Shown: positions 50,938 to 60,395, numbered from the stretch's first letter. The stretch is 64,000 nt of DNA from Saccharopolyspora_D taberi (GCF_039534165.1 NZ_BAAAUX010000011.1:686404-750403), one strand, 5' to 3'. Notes: generated from the letters alone by a model not told the origin. Numbers and translations are program-made.

Positions 50938-51040
50938 AAGGCTGGCCCACTCATGAGCGCCCGATGCGGCGAAGGGTCTTTGTGATGTTCGAACACCGGA
51001 GTCGTGACCTCGGCGAAGACCGCGTGCGCCTGGAACGGAA

Positions 51041-51072
51041 GCGGCTTCGAGCCCGATCGAGCCCGAAGCCGC
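51041..51072. terminator. hairpin terminator after pyrG
   Basis: GCGGCTTCG (51041-51049) pairs perfectly with CGAAGCCGC (51064-51072); the loop repeats AGCCCGATCG/AGCCCG. It lies 11 bases past the pyrG stop. Confidence 0.75.
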
Positions 51073-51083
51073 CCACCACACGC

Positions 51084-52790
51084 TCAGACGCTCGCGGGAG
51101 CCTCCGGAACGCTTTCGGAGATCTCAACCGGAAGCCGCTCGGCAGCGCGGTAGTCCAGCGCCGCTCGGACGAACGCCGCGAACAACGGGTGCGGCCGGGT
51201 CGGCCGGCTCTTCAGCTCGGGGTGCGCCTGCGTCCCGACGAAGAACGGGTGCTCCTCGCGCGGCAGCTCGACGAACTCGACCAGCCGGTCGTCCGGCGAG
51301 GTGCCGGAGAAGACCAGTCCGGCCTTGCTCAGCCGGTCCCGGTAGGCGTTGTTCACCTCGTACCGGTGCCGGTGCCGCTCGGCCACCTCGGTCTCCCCGT
51401 ACGCCTCGGCGACCACGGAACCGGACTGCAGCTTCGCCGGGTACGAGCCCAGGCGCATCGTGCCGCCCATGTCCCGGTCACCGGAGATCACGTCGTGCTG
51501 GTCGGCCATGGTGCTGATCACCGGGTGCTGGCAGGGCTCCTCGAACTCGGTCGAGTTCGCCCGCTCCAGCCCGGCCAGCGAACGCGCCGACTCGATCACC
51601 ATGCACTGCAGGCCGAGGCACAGGCCCAGGGTCGGGATTCCGTGGGTCCGGGTGTACCGGATGGCGCCCAGCTTGCCCTCGATGCCCCGAACCCCGAACC
51701 CGCCCGGGATCAGGACGGCGTCCATGCCGGACAGCGCGTGCGCGGCGCCCGAGTCGGTCTCGCAGGTGTCCGAGGGAACCCACGCGATCTCGACCTTGGC
51801 GCGGTTGGCGAACCCGCCCGCGCGGATCGCCTCGGTCACCGACAGGTAGGCGTCCGGCAGGTCCACGTACTTGCCGACCAGCGCGATCCGGACTCGTTCG
51901 GACGGCTTGTGCACCCGGTCGAGCAGGTCTCCCCACACCGACCAGTCGACGTCCCGGAACGGGAGCCCCAGCCGCCGCACGAGGTAGGCGTCGAGCCCTT
52001 CGCTGTGCAGCACGCGGGGGATGTCGTAGATCGAAGGCGCGTCCGGGCAGGCGACGACTCCGTCGGAGTCCACGTCGCACATCAGCGCGATCTTGCGCTT
52101 GAGGTCCTCCGGCAGTTCCCGGTCCGCCCGGCACACCAGCGCATCGGGCTGGATACCGATGTTGCGCAGCGCGGCCACCGAGTGCTGCGTCGGCTTGGTC
52201 TTCAGCTCACCGGAAGGCGCCAGGAACGGGACCAGCGACACGTGCAGGAAGAAGCAGTTGTCCCGCCCGACGTCGTGGCGCACCTGGCGGCACGCCTCCA
52301 GGAACGGCAGGGACTCGATGTCACCGACGGTGCCCCCCACCTCGGTGATCACGACGTCCGGGGTCCGGCCGTCCTCGTCGGGCTCGGCCATCGCACGGAT
52401 GCGCGCCTTGATCTGGTCGGTGATGTGCGGGATCACCTGCACCGTGTCGCCCAGGTACTCCCCGCGCCGCTCCTTGGCGATGACCGCCGAGTAGACCTGG
52501 CCGGTGGTGACGTTGGCGTTGCGGGTCAGGTCGCGGTCGAGGAACCGCTCGTAGTGACCGATGTCGAGATCGGTCTCGGCGCCGTCTTCGGTGACGAAGA
52601 CCTCGCCGTGCTGGAACGGGTTCATCGTTCCGGGGTCGACGTTGAGGTACGGGTCGAGCTTCTGCATGGTCACCCGCAAGCCGCGGGAAGTCAGCAGCTC
52701 GCCCAGGCTCGACGCCGTGAGCCCCTTACCCAAGGAGGAGGCCACGCCCCCTGTGACGAACACGTGCTTGATCGTGCGTGCTTGCGGCAC
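51084..52790 (-). CDS. pyrG: CTP synthase
   Basis: A 568-residue glutamine amidotransferase that converts UTP to CTP. The synthetase half opens KHVFVTGGVASSLGKGLTAS and continues with DPYLNVDPGTMNPFQHGEVF; the glutaminase half has the nucleophile Cys in TLGLCLGLQCMVIES and the His-Glu pair in GTQAHPELKSRPT. A short C-terminal tail (PVEISESVPEAPASV) is extra. GTG at 52790 has GGGGAG eight bases ahead; the TTG one codon earlier (52793) is equally possible. Unlike mycobacteria, it is separated from the mctB-like gene by a DUF5753 regulator. Confidence 0.97.
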   Translation of the reverse strand: MPQARTIKHVFVTGGVASSLGKGLTASSLGELLTSRGLRVTMQKLDPYLNVDPGTMNPFQHGEVFVTEDGAETDLDIGHYERFLDRDLTRNANVTTGQVYSAVIAKERRGEYLGDTVQVIPHITDQIKARIRAMAEPDEDGRTPDVVITEVGGTVGDIESLPFLEACRQVRHDVGRDNCFFLHVSLVPFLAPSGELKTKPTQHSVAALRNIGIQPDALVCRADRELPEDLKRKIALMCDVDSDGVVACPDAPSIYDIPRVLHSEGLDAYLVRRLGLPFRDVDWSVWGDLLDRVHKPSERVRIALVGKYVDLPDAYLSVTEAIRAGGFANRAKVEIAWVPSDTCETDSGAAHALSGMDAVLIPGGFGVRGIEGKLGAIRYTRTHGIPTLGLCLGLQCMVIESARSLAGLERANSTEFEEPCQHPVISTMADQHDVISGDRDMGGTMRLGSYPAKLQSGSVVAEAYGETEVAERHRHRYEVNNAYRDRLSKAGLVFSGTSPDDRLVEFVELPREEHPFFVGTQAHPELKSRPTRPHPLFAAFVRAALDYRAAERLPVEISESVPEAPASV

Positions 52791-53053
52791 CAAGAAAGCT
52801 CCCCGTGGTCAAGCCGTCGCCGGGCTGATGTTCTGCGCTGGCAGGACGGCTGGATCCGTCGCTCCCACGGAATTCCAGCCTAACGCACGGCGCCTACGAG
52901 CCGCACCACGCCCTGCTGGGCACACCCACGACTCCGGCCAGCTGGTCAACCGCCATCCGGGTCCTTTGACCTCCACGGTCGGCGCACGTCAGGTCCGGAC
53001 GGTCCCGCGGTGACGTTGGACACCTAGCGCGCAGCGCCGACGGCCCGCTGCCT

Positions 53054-53938
53054 TCACAACACCTCCTCGATGAATTCGACCGAGTCGTACGGCGACATGG
53101 CCATCTCTTCCAACCGCACCAAGGTCTCCCGGTAGGAAGCGACGTCAGCTTCGTCCTCGAAGTACGCGCAATCGGTCCGCCCGGAGACGAACACCAGATC
53201 CGGATGAGGATTGCGCCGAAATTCCAAGAGGGAGAACGAGCTCTCGACGGGCACAGCTCCCACCGAGAACGGGAGCACTCGGATCGTGACATCTGGCCGC
53301 TGCGCAAGATCGACCAGATGTCTCAGCTGCTCCGGCGCACCCGCGGCGCGGCGCAGTGCGGATTCGGAAAGGACGATGTCGAATTCCGCCGGGTGCCGCT
53401 CCAACAACTGTTCCTGCCTTCGGAGGAGGAGTTCGAGCCTGCGCTCGAATCCCGACCCCGGCTCCTGTTCGGCCCAGCCTGCTGCGGAGGACGCGTAATC
53501 GCGGGTCTGGAACAGATCCGGCACCACTTCGGCCGCGAATCCGCGAATGACGTCCGCATCCGCTTCCAAACCCACGTAGGTCCTCCTCGCCGGAGGCAGC
53601 ACGTCGGCATATGACTCCCACCAGCCTCGCGCACGTGCGTCCCGCGCGAGCCCGACCAGGCGCTCACGGTGCTCCGGCTCCGCGTTGCACGTCTCCGCGA
53701 GCGCGATCACCGCGTCGATCCCCACGCCCTGCTTGGCGCTTTCGATCTTGCTGACCTTGCCCTGCTGCCAGCCGAGCCTGCGGGCGACCTCGACGTGCGT
53801 CAGGCCGGCGGCACGCCGCATCGCCTTCAGCTCGGCGGCGAGAACCCTGCGCCGCAGCATCGGACTCGCCGGGCGTGCCGCGCCCGGGACTTCGGGGGGA
53901 GAGCTGGTCGTCGTTGGTTCTTCCGCTGTCGATGTCAT
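53054..53938 (-). CDS. XRE-family helix-turn-helix regulator with DUF5753 domain
   Basis: A 294-residue regulator of the type abundant in Streptomyces and relatives. The XRE helix-turn-helix spans about residues 30-85 (LKAMRRAAGLTHVEVARRLG, then KVSKIESAKQGV). The DUF5753 sensor domain follows (RTYVGLEADADVIRGFAAEV, PDLFQTRDYA, and a C-terminal RLEEMAMSPYDS). Such genes normally sit next to a small DUF397 gene; none is found within the 263 bp downstream or 240 bp upstream. It interrupts the mctB-pyrG neighbourhood. ATG at 53938 with GGAGAAGC ahead is chosen over 53983. Confidence 0.9.
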   Translation of the reverse strand: MTSTAEEPTTTSSPPEVPGAARPASPMLRRRVLAAELKAMRRAAGLTHVEVARRLGWQQGKVSKIESAKQGVGIDAVIALAETCNAEPEHRERLVGLARDARARGWWESYADVLPPARRTYVGLEADADVIRGFAAEVVPDLFQTRDYASSAAGWAEQEPGSGFERRLELLLRRQEQLLERHPAEFDIVLSESALRRAAGAPEQLRHLVDLAQRPDVTIRVLPFSVGAVPVESSFSLLEFRRNPHPDLVFVSGRTDCAYFEDEADVASYRETLVRLEEMAMSPYDSVEFIEEVL

Positions 53939-54126
53939 GGTCCCAGCTTCTCCGGACCACTGGATCAAGTCCAGGAATGTCACTCTATCGAATTATGGCG
54001 AATAGAATTATTCTTCGCCATGCTCGAACTCATGGAACAGATGACCAGATCCGGCGCCGGGCCCCTCCCCCATCGGTGCCGGATCCCATGGCCGGGCGGC
54101 ACCGGAGCGCCCCCGTCGCCCGGCAC

Positions 54127-54169
54127 GCCCCTGCCCGTCCGCTGCCCCGCACGGCGAGCGGGCAGGGGC
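54127..54169. terminator. hairpin terminator after the mctB-like gene
   Basis: GCCCCTGCCCG (54127-54137) pairs perfectly with CGGGCAGGGGC (54159-54169) across a 21-base loop, 12 bases past the stop of the mctB-like gene on the minus strand. Confidence 0.75.
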
Positions 54170-54181
54170 ACCTGCCTCACA

Positions 54182-55120
54182 TCAGCCGCGCGAGCTCGGC
54201 AGCGGACTCTGCGCGCTGGCGACCGCGCCGTAGTGCCCCGCCTGCTGCCCGAGCTGTTCACGCACAGCCATGACGAGCGCGACCCGGCCCGCAGCCGTGT
54301 CGATGTTGTCCACAGTGGAGAGCGCCGACGCTATGGCACCGTCGGAGCGGACGAACCCGACAGGACCGGTGTCCTGCGCGGAGTCGGCCGTCCCGGCGAG
54401 AACGGCTCCCGCACCGGAGCGGTCCACCTGAGCGGCGAAGCGCGCGAGCATGGCGGCGTGATCCTGCGCGCGTTCCCCGGCGGCGCGCTCGCCGGTCAGG
54501 ATCACGACGGCCTGGGCCGGACGCACCTCCTGCACGACGTTCACGAACCCGCCGGTGGTGAGCCCGGTCAGCGCTGCTGCCCTCTCCTCGTCGGACGCCT
54601 GCGGCTGTCCCGTCCTGGGATCCTGCAGGACCAGCGGACCGACGAGACCGCCCGCGAGCGTTCCCGGATCCGCCGAGACCGGCAGCTGCGCACCCGCGGG
54701 CATCAGCTCGGTCACCACCCGCCGCAGCTGATCGGCGCGATCCGGGCCGGTGAAACCCTCGGTGAGCTGGAGTTCACCGGTGATGTTCGCGCCCGAGGAC
54801 GACAGCAGCTGCTTGACCGCGTCCCGCTGTTCGGGGGCGGTGGTGGGGCCGGCGAGCAGCACGACCGGTTTTCCGGTGAGCTGCCCGCGCACGGCAGCCG
54901 GCGCAATCGCATTGCCGAACCGGTCGGCGTTCTCCAGCTTTCCGCGCAGGTCAGCCTGCTCCACGCGCAGCTGATCCACCTGCCCCCGCAACGCGTCCCG
55001 GTCTCCCTGGACACCGGAAAGCAGCCGCTCGCTCACCGAGGTCGAGCCGAGGATGACGCCCAACGCGAGCGCGAGGAAAACAGCGGCGATCGAGATCACG
55101 TGGTGCCGCGGCGAGATCAT
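54182..55120 (-). CDS. MctB-like copper-transport/outer-envelope protein
   Basis: A 312-residue protein corresponding by position and layout to mycobacterial MctB (Rv1698 position), implicated there in copper efflux across the outer envelope. One N-terminal helix (about residues 8-27) is followed by a coiled coil (RDALRGQVDQLRVEQADLRGKLE) and a mixed alpha/beta domain to the end. No cysteine- or histidine-rich metal site is obvious. Its ATG overlaps the SteA-like stop (55120-55117, ATGA), so the two proteins are probably made together. Related SteB proteins work with SteA in cell separation, so a role in cytokinesis is an alternative. Confidence 0.88.
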   Translation of the reverse strand: MISPRHHVISIAAVFLALALGVILGSTSVSERLLSGVQGDRDALRGQVDQLRVEQADLRGKLENADRFGNAIAPAAVRGQLTGKPVVLLAGPTTAPEQRDAVKQLLSSSGANITGELQLTEGFTGPDRADQLRRVVTELMPAGAQLPVSADPGTLAGGLVGPLVLQDPRTGQPQASDEERAAALTGLTTGGFVNVVQEVRPAQAVVILTGERAAGERAQDHAAMLARFAAQVDRSGAGAVLAGTADSAQDTGPVGFVRSDGAIASALSTVDNIDTAAGRVALVMAVREQLGQQAGHYGAVASAQSPLPSSRG

Positions 55121-56301
55121 GCGAACAACCCCTTGAGGTATGCGAAGACGGAGTTCCCGACGTCGGTCAGCACGCCGAGATACGACACGCCGAGCCCGGA
55201 GACCGTCAACGCGACGAAGGCGACGGCGAGCACTGCGAACACGAGCAGCATCAGCGCGCCGGTCGGTGTCTGGCTCCGCTGCAACGTCGCCAACGCGGTG
55301 CCGTCCACCACTCGCCCGCCCAAGCGGAGCCTGGTGAGGAAGGTGGAGGGGTTCGAACCCGAGCGCCCGCGGTCGAGGAATTCGTTCAACGTCGCCTGGA
55401 ACCCGACGGTGGCCACCAGGTCCGCCCGATGGGCTTCAGCCAGCAGCAGCGCCAGGTCCTCCGGATTGCCCGCGGCCGGGAAGGTCACGGCTCCGATCCC
55501 CAGGTCCTGGATCCTTTCGAGTCCGGGAGCGTGACCATCGACATGAGCAGGAATCACCACTTCCGCACCGCACTTCAGGGTTTCGGTGCCGATGCAGCCG
55601 GGATCACCGACGATCACATCCGGGCGGTAGCCGGCCTTCAACAACGTGTCCGCGCCGCCCTCCACACCGATGAGGACCGGGCGGTACTCCCTGATGTAGC
55701 GCCTGAGCCGCTTGAGGTCGTCGGCGTGCCCGTACCCGGGTGCGAGCACCAGCACGTGACGGTGCTCCATCTGAATTTCGAGGTCGGGAACGCCGATTCC
55801 GTCGAGGAGCAGCATCCGCTCCTTGCGCAGGAACTCGATGGTGTTGGCCGAGAACGCCTCCAACTGCGCGGCCATCCCGGCTTTGGCCTCGATCATGTGA
55901 TCGGCCACCGAGTTCGCGTCCTGCTCCGTGCCGCGCCCGACCTGCCTGTCGCCGACGAAGATGGCTCCGTCGTGCAGTCGGATCCGGGTTCCGTCCCTCA
56001 CCTGTCGCAGGGCTTCCCGATCCACCTCGTCGATCAGGGTGATACCGGCCGCGAGCAACACCTCCGGGCCGAGATTCGGGAACCTGCCGGATATGGACGG
56101 AGCGGCGTTGACGACGCCCACCACCTCCGCCTCGACCAGAGCTTCAGCCGTCCGGCGATCGAGGTCGGCCTGCTCGATGATCGCGATGTCCCCCGCACCG
56201 ACCCGGCGCAGCAGGTCGCCCGAGCGGCGCTCGACCCTGGCGACCCCGACAACGCCGGGCAAGCTCTTCTTCTCCCGGGGCAGCAACCTGCTCAGCTTCA
56301 T
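55117..56301 (-). CDS. steA: SteA-like cytokinesis protein
   Basis: A 394-residue protein homologous to corynebacterial SteA (Rv1697 position). The main body resembles a thiamine pyrophosphokinase fold, with GVEGGADTLLKAGYRPDVIVGD standing where the TPK catalytic acids are, though key TPK residues differ. Two or so C-terminal hydrophobic helices (LMLLVFAVLAVAFVALTVSG and another near the end) anchor it in the membrane. In Corynebacterium SteA and SteB act in daughter-cell separation. It is the first of the SteA-MctB pair and is preceded by recN in the same direction, 102 bp away. Confidence 0.9.
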   Translation of the reverse strand: MKLSRLLPREKKSLPGVVGVARVERRSGDLLRRVGAGDIAIIEQADLDRRTAEALVEAEVVGVVNAAPSISGRFPNLGPEVLLAAGITLIDEVDREALRQVRDGTRIRLHDGAIFVGDRQVGRGTEQDANSVADHMIEAKAGMAAQLEAFSANTIEFLRKERMLLLDGIGVPDLEIQMEHRHVLVLAPGYGHADDLKRLRRYIREYRPVLIGVEGGADTLLKAGYRPDVIVGDPGCIGTETLKCGAEVVIPAHVDGHAPGLERIQDLGIGAVTFPAAGNPEDLALLLAEAHRADLVATVGFQATLNEFLDRGRSGSNPSTFLTRLRLGGRVVDGTALATLQRSQTPTGALMLLVFAVLAVAFVALTVSGLGVSYLGVLTDVGNSVFAYLKGLFA

Positions 56302-56403
56302 GAGCCGATAGTGACAAACCGATCACGCTTCGCGGCTTCGCCACGCCGGTGCCATTACTCCGTTTGCCAGCGTTTTGACTGGGCCGAACAGGTGATCTTG
56401 AGG

Positions 56404-58224
56404 TCAACTCCGGGTACGTGCCTCGGACTTCTTCCCCCGGCGCTTGGACTTCCCACCGTTCTCAGCCCACCCGTCACGCGTCTTGTGCGAGTTGGCCGTC
56501 GCAAGCAGCTCCTCCGCGTGGGCACGCCCCGTCTCCGTGGAATCGAGGCCGGCGAGCATGCGCGCCAGCTCGGCGACCCGCCGCTCATCGGCGACGGTGC
56601 GCACGTCGCTGCGGGTCAGCCCACCGTCGTTCGCTCCCTTGTCGACCACGAGGTGCCGGTCGGCGTAGGCGGCGACCTGCGGGAGGTGGGTCACGACGAT
56701 CACCTGGTGCGTGCGGGCGAGCCGGGCCAGCCTGCGCCCGATCTCGACCGCAGCTCGCCCACCGACACCGGCGTCGACCTCGTCGAACACCAGCGTCGGG
56801 ACCGTGTCGGCGTCGGCAAGCACAACTTCGAGACCGAGCATCACCCGCGAGAGCTCACCACCGGATGCTCCCTTGTGGATCGGGAGCGCGGGTGCGCCGG
56901 AGTGCGCGACCAGATGCAGCTCGACCTCGTCCACGCCGTCCGGACCCGCGTGCACCTTCCGGCCGTCGATGAGGATCGCGGCCGGATCCGAGTCGTCGGC
57001 CTCCTTCTGGTGCACCACGACCTCGAGGCGTGCCTGCGCCATCGCCAGGCCCACCAGTTCCTTGGTCACCGCGACCGCGAGCCGACCAGCGGCTTCCTGT
57101 CTTGCTGCGGAGACCTTCTGCGCGTGCTCCGCGAGCTCGCCGGCCAGTTCGTCGCGGCGCGCGGCGAGCGCGGCTATGGCTTCGTCGGAGGTGTCCATTC
57201 CGGACATCCGCTGGCGAGCGTCCTCGGCCCAGGCCAGCACACCGTCGACGTCCGCGGCGTACTTCTTGGTCAGCTGCTTGAGCTCGGCCTGACGCGCGAG
57301 CACCTGCTCCAGCCGGGCCGGATCGGCGTCCAGCCGATCCAGGTAGCCGCCGAGTTCCCCGCCGATGTCGGCCAGGATCGCGGCGGCCTCGGCCACCCTG
57401 GGTTCCAGGTCGCGCAGAGCCGGATCCTCGGCCGATCCGAGCCGACGTCGTGCGTCGCCGATCAACCCCATCGCGCCGGGGGCGTCGGGGTCGCCGTCAG
57501 CGGCGCCGCTGAGCGCGAGCTGGGCTCCGGCGGCGATCTCGCGGAGCTGGTCGACGTCGGCCAGCCGACGAGCCTCGTCGACCAGGGCCACGTCCTCGCC
57601 GGGTTCCGGAGCGACCGCTTCGATCTCGGACAGGCCGTGGCGGAGGAGGTCGGCTTCTCGTGCCAGCTCCCGCGAGCGCTCGGTCCGCTCGGTGAGCTCG
57701 CGCACCGCGTCCGCCCATTCAGCGCGGACTCGCTGGTAGTCGGCGAGCGCGTTCAGCACCGGTTCGCCGGCGAACCGGTCCAGCACCGCCCGCTGCTCAC
57801 CGGGGCGGAGCAGCCTCAGCTGGTCGTTCTGTCCGTGCACCGCCAGGACCTGTTCGGCCAGCTCCGCGAGCACCGCGTTCGGCACCGAACGACCGCCGAG
57901 GTGCGCCCGCGACCGGCCGTCGGCGTTGACGCTGCGGACCGCGATCAGGCTCCCGTCCTCGTCCGGTTCCGCACCGGCGTCGGATGCCACCTTGACCGCG
58001 GGAGAGGAGGCCGTCGTTTCGAACCTGCCCTCGACCACGGCCCGCGGGGATCCGGATCGGACCCGGGAAGCGTCCGCACGGCCGCCGCCGAGCAGGTGCA
58101 GACCGGTGACCACCATCGTCTTACCAGCACCGGTCTCACCGGTGACCACCGTCAGACCGGGGTGCAGTTCGAGCGTAGCGTCGTCGATGACGCCCAGTCC
58201 CTGGATGCGCATCTCCGCCAACAC
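56404..58224 (-). CDS. recN: DNA repair protein RecN
   Basis: A 606-residue SMC-like ATPase for double-strand-break repair. The N-terminal head starts MRIQGLGVIDDATLELHPG and carries Walker A VTGETGAGKTMV (about residues 28-38); long coiled-coil arms occupy the middle. The C-terminal head has the ABC signature KGASGGELSRVMLGLE, Walker B TLVFDEVDAGVGG and a D-loop. A basic tail (KSKRRGKKSEARTRS) is characteristic of actinobacteria. I chose GTG at 58224 because TAGGGT lies seven bases before it and no Shine-Dalgarno exists; the longer frame to 58356 is upstream of that promoter. An ATG at 58212 is also possible. Confidence 0.95.
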   Translation of the reverse strand: MLAEMRIQGLGVIDDATLELHPGLTVVTGETGAGKTMVVTGLHLLGGGRADASRVRSGSPRAVVEGRFETTASSPAVKVASDAGAEPDEDGSLIAVRSVNADGRSRAHLGGRSVPNAVLAELAEQVLAVHGQNDQLRLLRPGEQRAVLDRFAGEPVLNALADYQRVRAEWADAVRELTERTERSRELAREADLLRHGLSEIEAVAPEPGEDVALVDEARRLADVDQLREIAAGAQLALSGAADGDPDAPGAMGLIGDARRRLGSAEDPALRDLEPRVAEAAAILADIGGELGGYLDRLDADPARLEQVLARQAELKQLTKKYAADVDGVLAWAEDARQRMSGMDTSDEAIAALAARRDELAGELAEHAQKVSAARQEAAGRLAVAVTKELVGLAMAQARLEVVVHQKEADDSDPAAILIDGRKVHAGPDGVDEVELHLVAHSGAPALPIHKGASGGELSRVMLGLEVVLADADTVPTLVFDEVDAGVGGRAAVEIGRRLARLARTHQVIVVTHLPQVAAYADRHLVVDKGANDGGLTRSDVRTVADERRVAELARMLAGLDSTETGRAHAEELLATANSHKTRDGWAENGGKSKRRGKKSEARTRS

Positions 58225-58231
58225 ATCAAGC

Positions 58232-58237
58232 ACCCTA
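58232..58237 (-). promoter_or_regulatory. -10 box of a leaderless promoter (recN)
   Basis: On the minus strand TAGGGT lies seven bases before the GTG at 58224, identical in box and spacing to that of the KhtT-like gene. Confidence 0.6.
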
Positions 58238-58371
58238 GCTGGCCGCCTCGTGGCGCGGTGCCCCGCCAGGGTGATCGGTGCGCTCGTTCCGAGGGATGCG
58301 CTCGGGCGATGGCCGCCCAATGCCCTTGCCACATCGCTGTTTCCCGTCGTCAGCACACCGTGCCGCGCGGA

Positions 58372-59265
58372 TCAGTCGGTCAGCGGTCCGCGCCAGCCCT
58401 GCACGGGAAGTTCGAACTTGCGCACCAGGCGGTCGGTGAACGCCGTGTCATGCAACCGGACCAGACGGACCGGTGCATCGCCAGCCACCACTTCGACGCG
58501 AGCTCCGGCTGGGAGCTCGAAGATCCGCTGGCCGTCGCAGCACAGCACGGCGTCATGGCCGTTCTGCGCGATCTCAAGCGCCACGAGGGAGTCCCGCGAG
58601 ACCACGAGCGGCCGGGAGAACAGCGCGTGGGCGTTGCTCGGCACGACCAGAAGCGCCTGGACCTCCGGCCAGACCACCGGTCCGCCCGCCGAGAAGGCGT
58701 ACGCCGTGGAGCCGGTGGGGGTCGAGCACAGCACGCCGTCGCAGCCGAACGCGGAGACCGGGTGCCCGTCGACCTCGACCACCACGTCCAGGATGCGTTC
58801 GCGGCTGCTCTTCTCGACGCTCGCCTCGTTCAGCGCCCAGGTGGTGGCCAGCATTTCACCGTCGAGCCACGCGGTGACCTCGATCGTCATCCGCTCTTCG
58901 ACGTGGTAGCGGCCCTCGACGACCGCCGCCACGGCCTCGTCGAGGGCGTCGGAGTCAGCTCCCGCGAGGAAGCCGACCCTGCCCAGGTTCACGCCGAAGA
59001 CGGGTACACCGGCGAGCCGTGCCAGTTCCGCGGCGCGGAGCAGGGTGCCGTCTCCCCCGAGCACCAGGACGAGTTCGGTGCCCTTCGCCGACACCGGACC
59101 GGTTTCCACGGCCTGGGTGAAGCAGTCGCGGTCGAATCCGTCCGCTTCCTCCGCCAGCACGCGCACCCGCACACCGGCGTCGATCAGCTGGGCCGCGACC
59201 TTCTCCGCGGTCCGCAGGTTGTACTGCTTGCCGGTGTGGACCACCAGCAGCACCTCTCGGGTCAA
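58372..59265 (-). CDS. nadK: NAD kinase
   Basis: A 297-residue NAD+ kinase that makes NADP+. The diagnostic GGDG motif is at residues 70-73 (LVLVLGGDGTLLRAAEL), followed by FGVNLGRVGFL, the NEASVEK segment that binds NAD and the TPTGSTAYAFSAGGP loop. The TTG start is supported by GAGGGAG seven bases upstream. It lies 11 bp after tlyA and 147 bp before recN. Confidence 0.96.
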   Translation of the reverse strand: MTREVLLVVHTGKQYNLRTAEKVAAQLIDAGVRVRVLAEEADGFDRDCFTQAVETGPVSAKGTELVLVLGGDGTLLRAAELARLAGVPVFGVNLGRVGFLAGADSDALDEAVAAVVEGRYHVEERMTIEVTAWLDGEMLATTWALNEASVEKSSRERILDVVVEVDGHPVSAFGCDGVLCSTPTGSTAYAFSAGGPVVWPEVQALLVVPSNAHALFSRPLVVSRDSLVALEIAQNGHDAVLCCDGQRIFELPAGARVEVVAGDAPVRLVRLHDTAFTDRLVRKFELPVQGWRGPLTD

Positions 59266-59276
59266 GGGTCACTCCC

Positions 59277-60143
59277 TCACCGCTGTTTGCCGGCCTTCGG
59301 GGCGTCGTTCTGGACGCTTTTGGCCGCGTTCTGCGGCCCTTTCCGCACCGCTTCCGCCACGAGCTCGGCGGAGTCGACCGAGGCCGTCGGCGCACCAGCT
59401 CGCAACCACAGGAAATACTCGACGTTGCCCGACGGGCCTGGCAACGGGCTCGCGACCACCGCTCGCAGGGCAAGTCCATTGTCCTCGGCGAACCGCACGA
59501 CTTCGGTGACGACTTCGGCGCGCAGCGACGGGTCGCGCACGACACCCCCGGAGCCGAGCCGCTCCTTGCCGACCTCGAACTGCGGTTTGACCATGGGCAC
59601 GATGTCGGCGCCCGCGGCCGCGCAGGCGACCAGTGCCGGGAGCACGAGCTTCAGCGAGATGAACGACAGGTCCGCGACGATCAGGTCGACCGGGCCCGCG
59701 ATGTCCTCGGGGGTCAGCGAGCGCACGTTCGTGCGGTCGTGGATCTTGACCCGCTCGTCCGTCTGCAGCTTCCACACGAGCTGTCCGTATCCGACATCGA
59801 CGGCCACGACCTCGCTGGCCCCGCGGCGCAGCAGGACGTCGGTGAAGCCACCGGTGGAGGCACCGGCATCGAGGCACCGACGGCCCGCGACCTGGAGACC
59901 TTCGGGTTCGAAAGCCTCCAGCGCTCCGAGCAGCTTGTGCGCTCCACGCGACGCCCAGCCGGGATCATCGATGTCCTCGGCGACCACCACGGGCGCGTCG
60001 AGGTCCACCGCGGTCGCCGGCTTGCGCGCGGTCATCCCCCGCACGCTGACCCGGCCTGCCGCGACCAGTTCGGACGCGTGCTCCCGGGACCTCGCGAGAC
60101 CACGTCGAACCAGTTCGGCGTCCAGTCGTGCCCTGCGTGGCAC
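59277..60143 (-). CDS. tlyA: TlyA-type 2'-O-methyltransferase
   Basis: A 288-residue SAM-dependent rRNA 2'-O-methyltransferase, by family knowledge acting on 16S and 23S rRNA; its loss gives capreomycin resistance in mycobacteria. An S4 RNA-binding domain (RLDAELVRRGLARSREHASE) is followed by an FtsJ-like domain with SAM loop CLDAGASTGGFTDVLL, a Lys-Asp-Lys-type set including DLIVADLSFISL and VKPQFEVGK. GTG start; the preceding small gene stops 4 bases ahead. Confidence 0.95.
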   Translation of the reverse strand: MPRRARLDAELVRRGLARSREHASELVAAGRVSVRGMTARKPATAVDLDAPVVVAEDIDDPGWASRGAHKLLGALEAFEPEGLQVAGRRCLDAGASTGGFTDVLLRRGASEVVAVDVGYGQLVWKLQTDERVKIHDRTNVRSLTPEDIAGPVDLIVADLSFISLKLVLPALVACAAAGADIVPMVKPQFEVGKERLGSGGVVRDPSLRAEVVTEVVRFAEDNGLALRAVVASPLPGPSGNVEYFLWLRAGAPTASVDSAELVAEAVRKGPQNAAKSVQNDAPKAGKQR

Positions 60144-60146
60144 TGC

Positions 60147-60395
60147 TCAGCTCCCGTTGCCACTCGTACCCGAGAGCAGGTTGTCGGCCTTGCTCAGGGC
60201 GTTCGTCAATGCCGTGTGCACCGCTTCGAACCGCTCGACGTGTTCGGGCACCGGGAGTTCGGGCAGATCGTCGAGCCCGGACAACGCGGTTCCGATGGCA
60301 TCCACCACGGCCTGTCCATCATCGTTGGGGGCCATCGCCGCGAGCGCCATCGGACTCGGTGCCGGGCCACCCCCGAACCGTCCTGGAGAAGCCAT
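60147..60395 (-). CDS. small conserved protein upstream of tlyA
   Basis: An 82-residue protein at the place of mycobacterial Rv1693. The first 35 residues are Gly/Pro/Ala-rich (MASPGRFGGGPAPSPM). The rest is helical and acidic (VVDAIGTALSGLDDLPELPV and FEAVHTALTNALSKADNLL). The ATG at 60395 has GGGAGAAC just upstream; a longer frame to 60629 lies inside the phosphatase gene. Function is unknown. Confidence 0.8.
   Translation of the reverse strand: MASPGRFGGGPAPSPMALAAMAPNDDGQAVVDAIGTALSGLDDLPELPVPEHVERFEAVHTALTNALSKADNLLSGTSGNGS

Noticed and set aside
52791..53053. A DUF397-type small gene next to the DUF5753 regulator
   Set aside because: All frames in this gap were read and none encodes a DUF397-like sequence.
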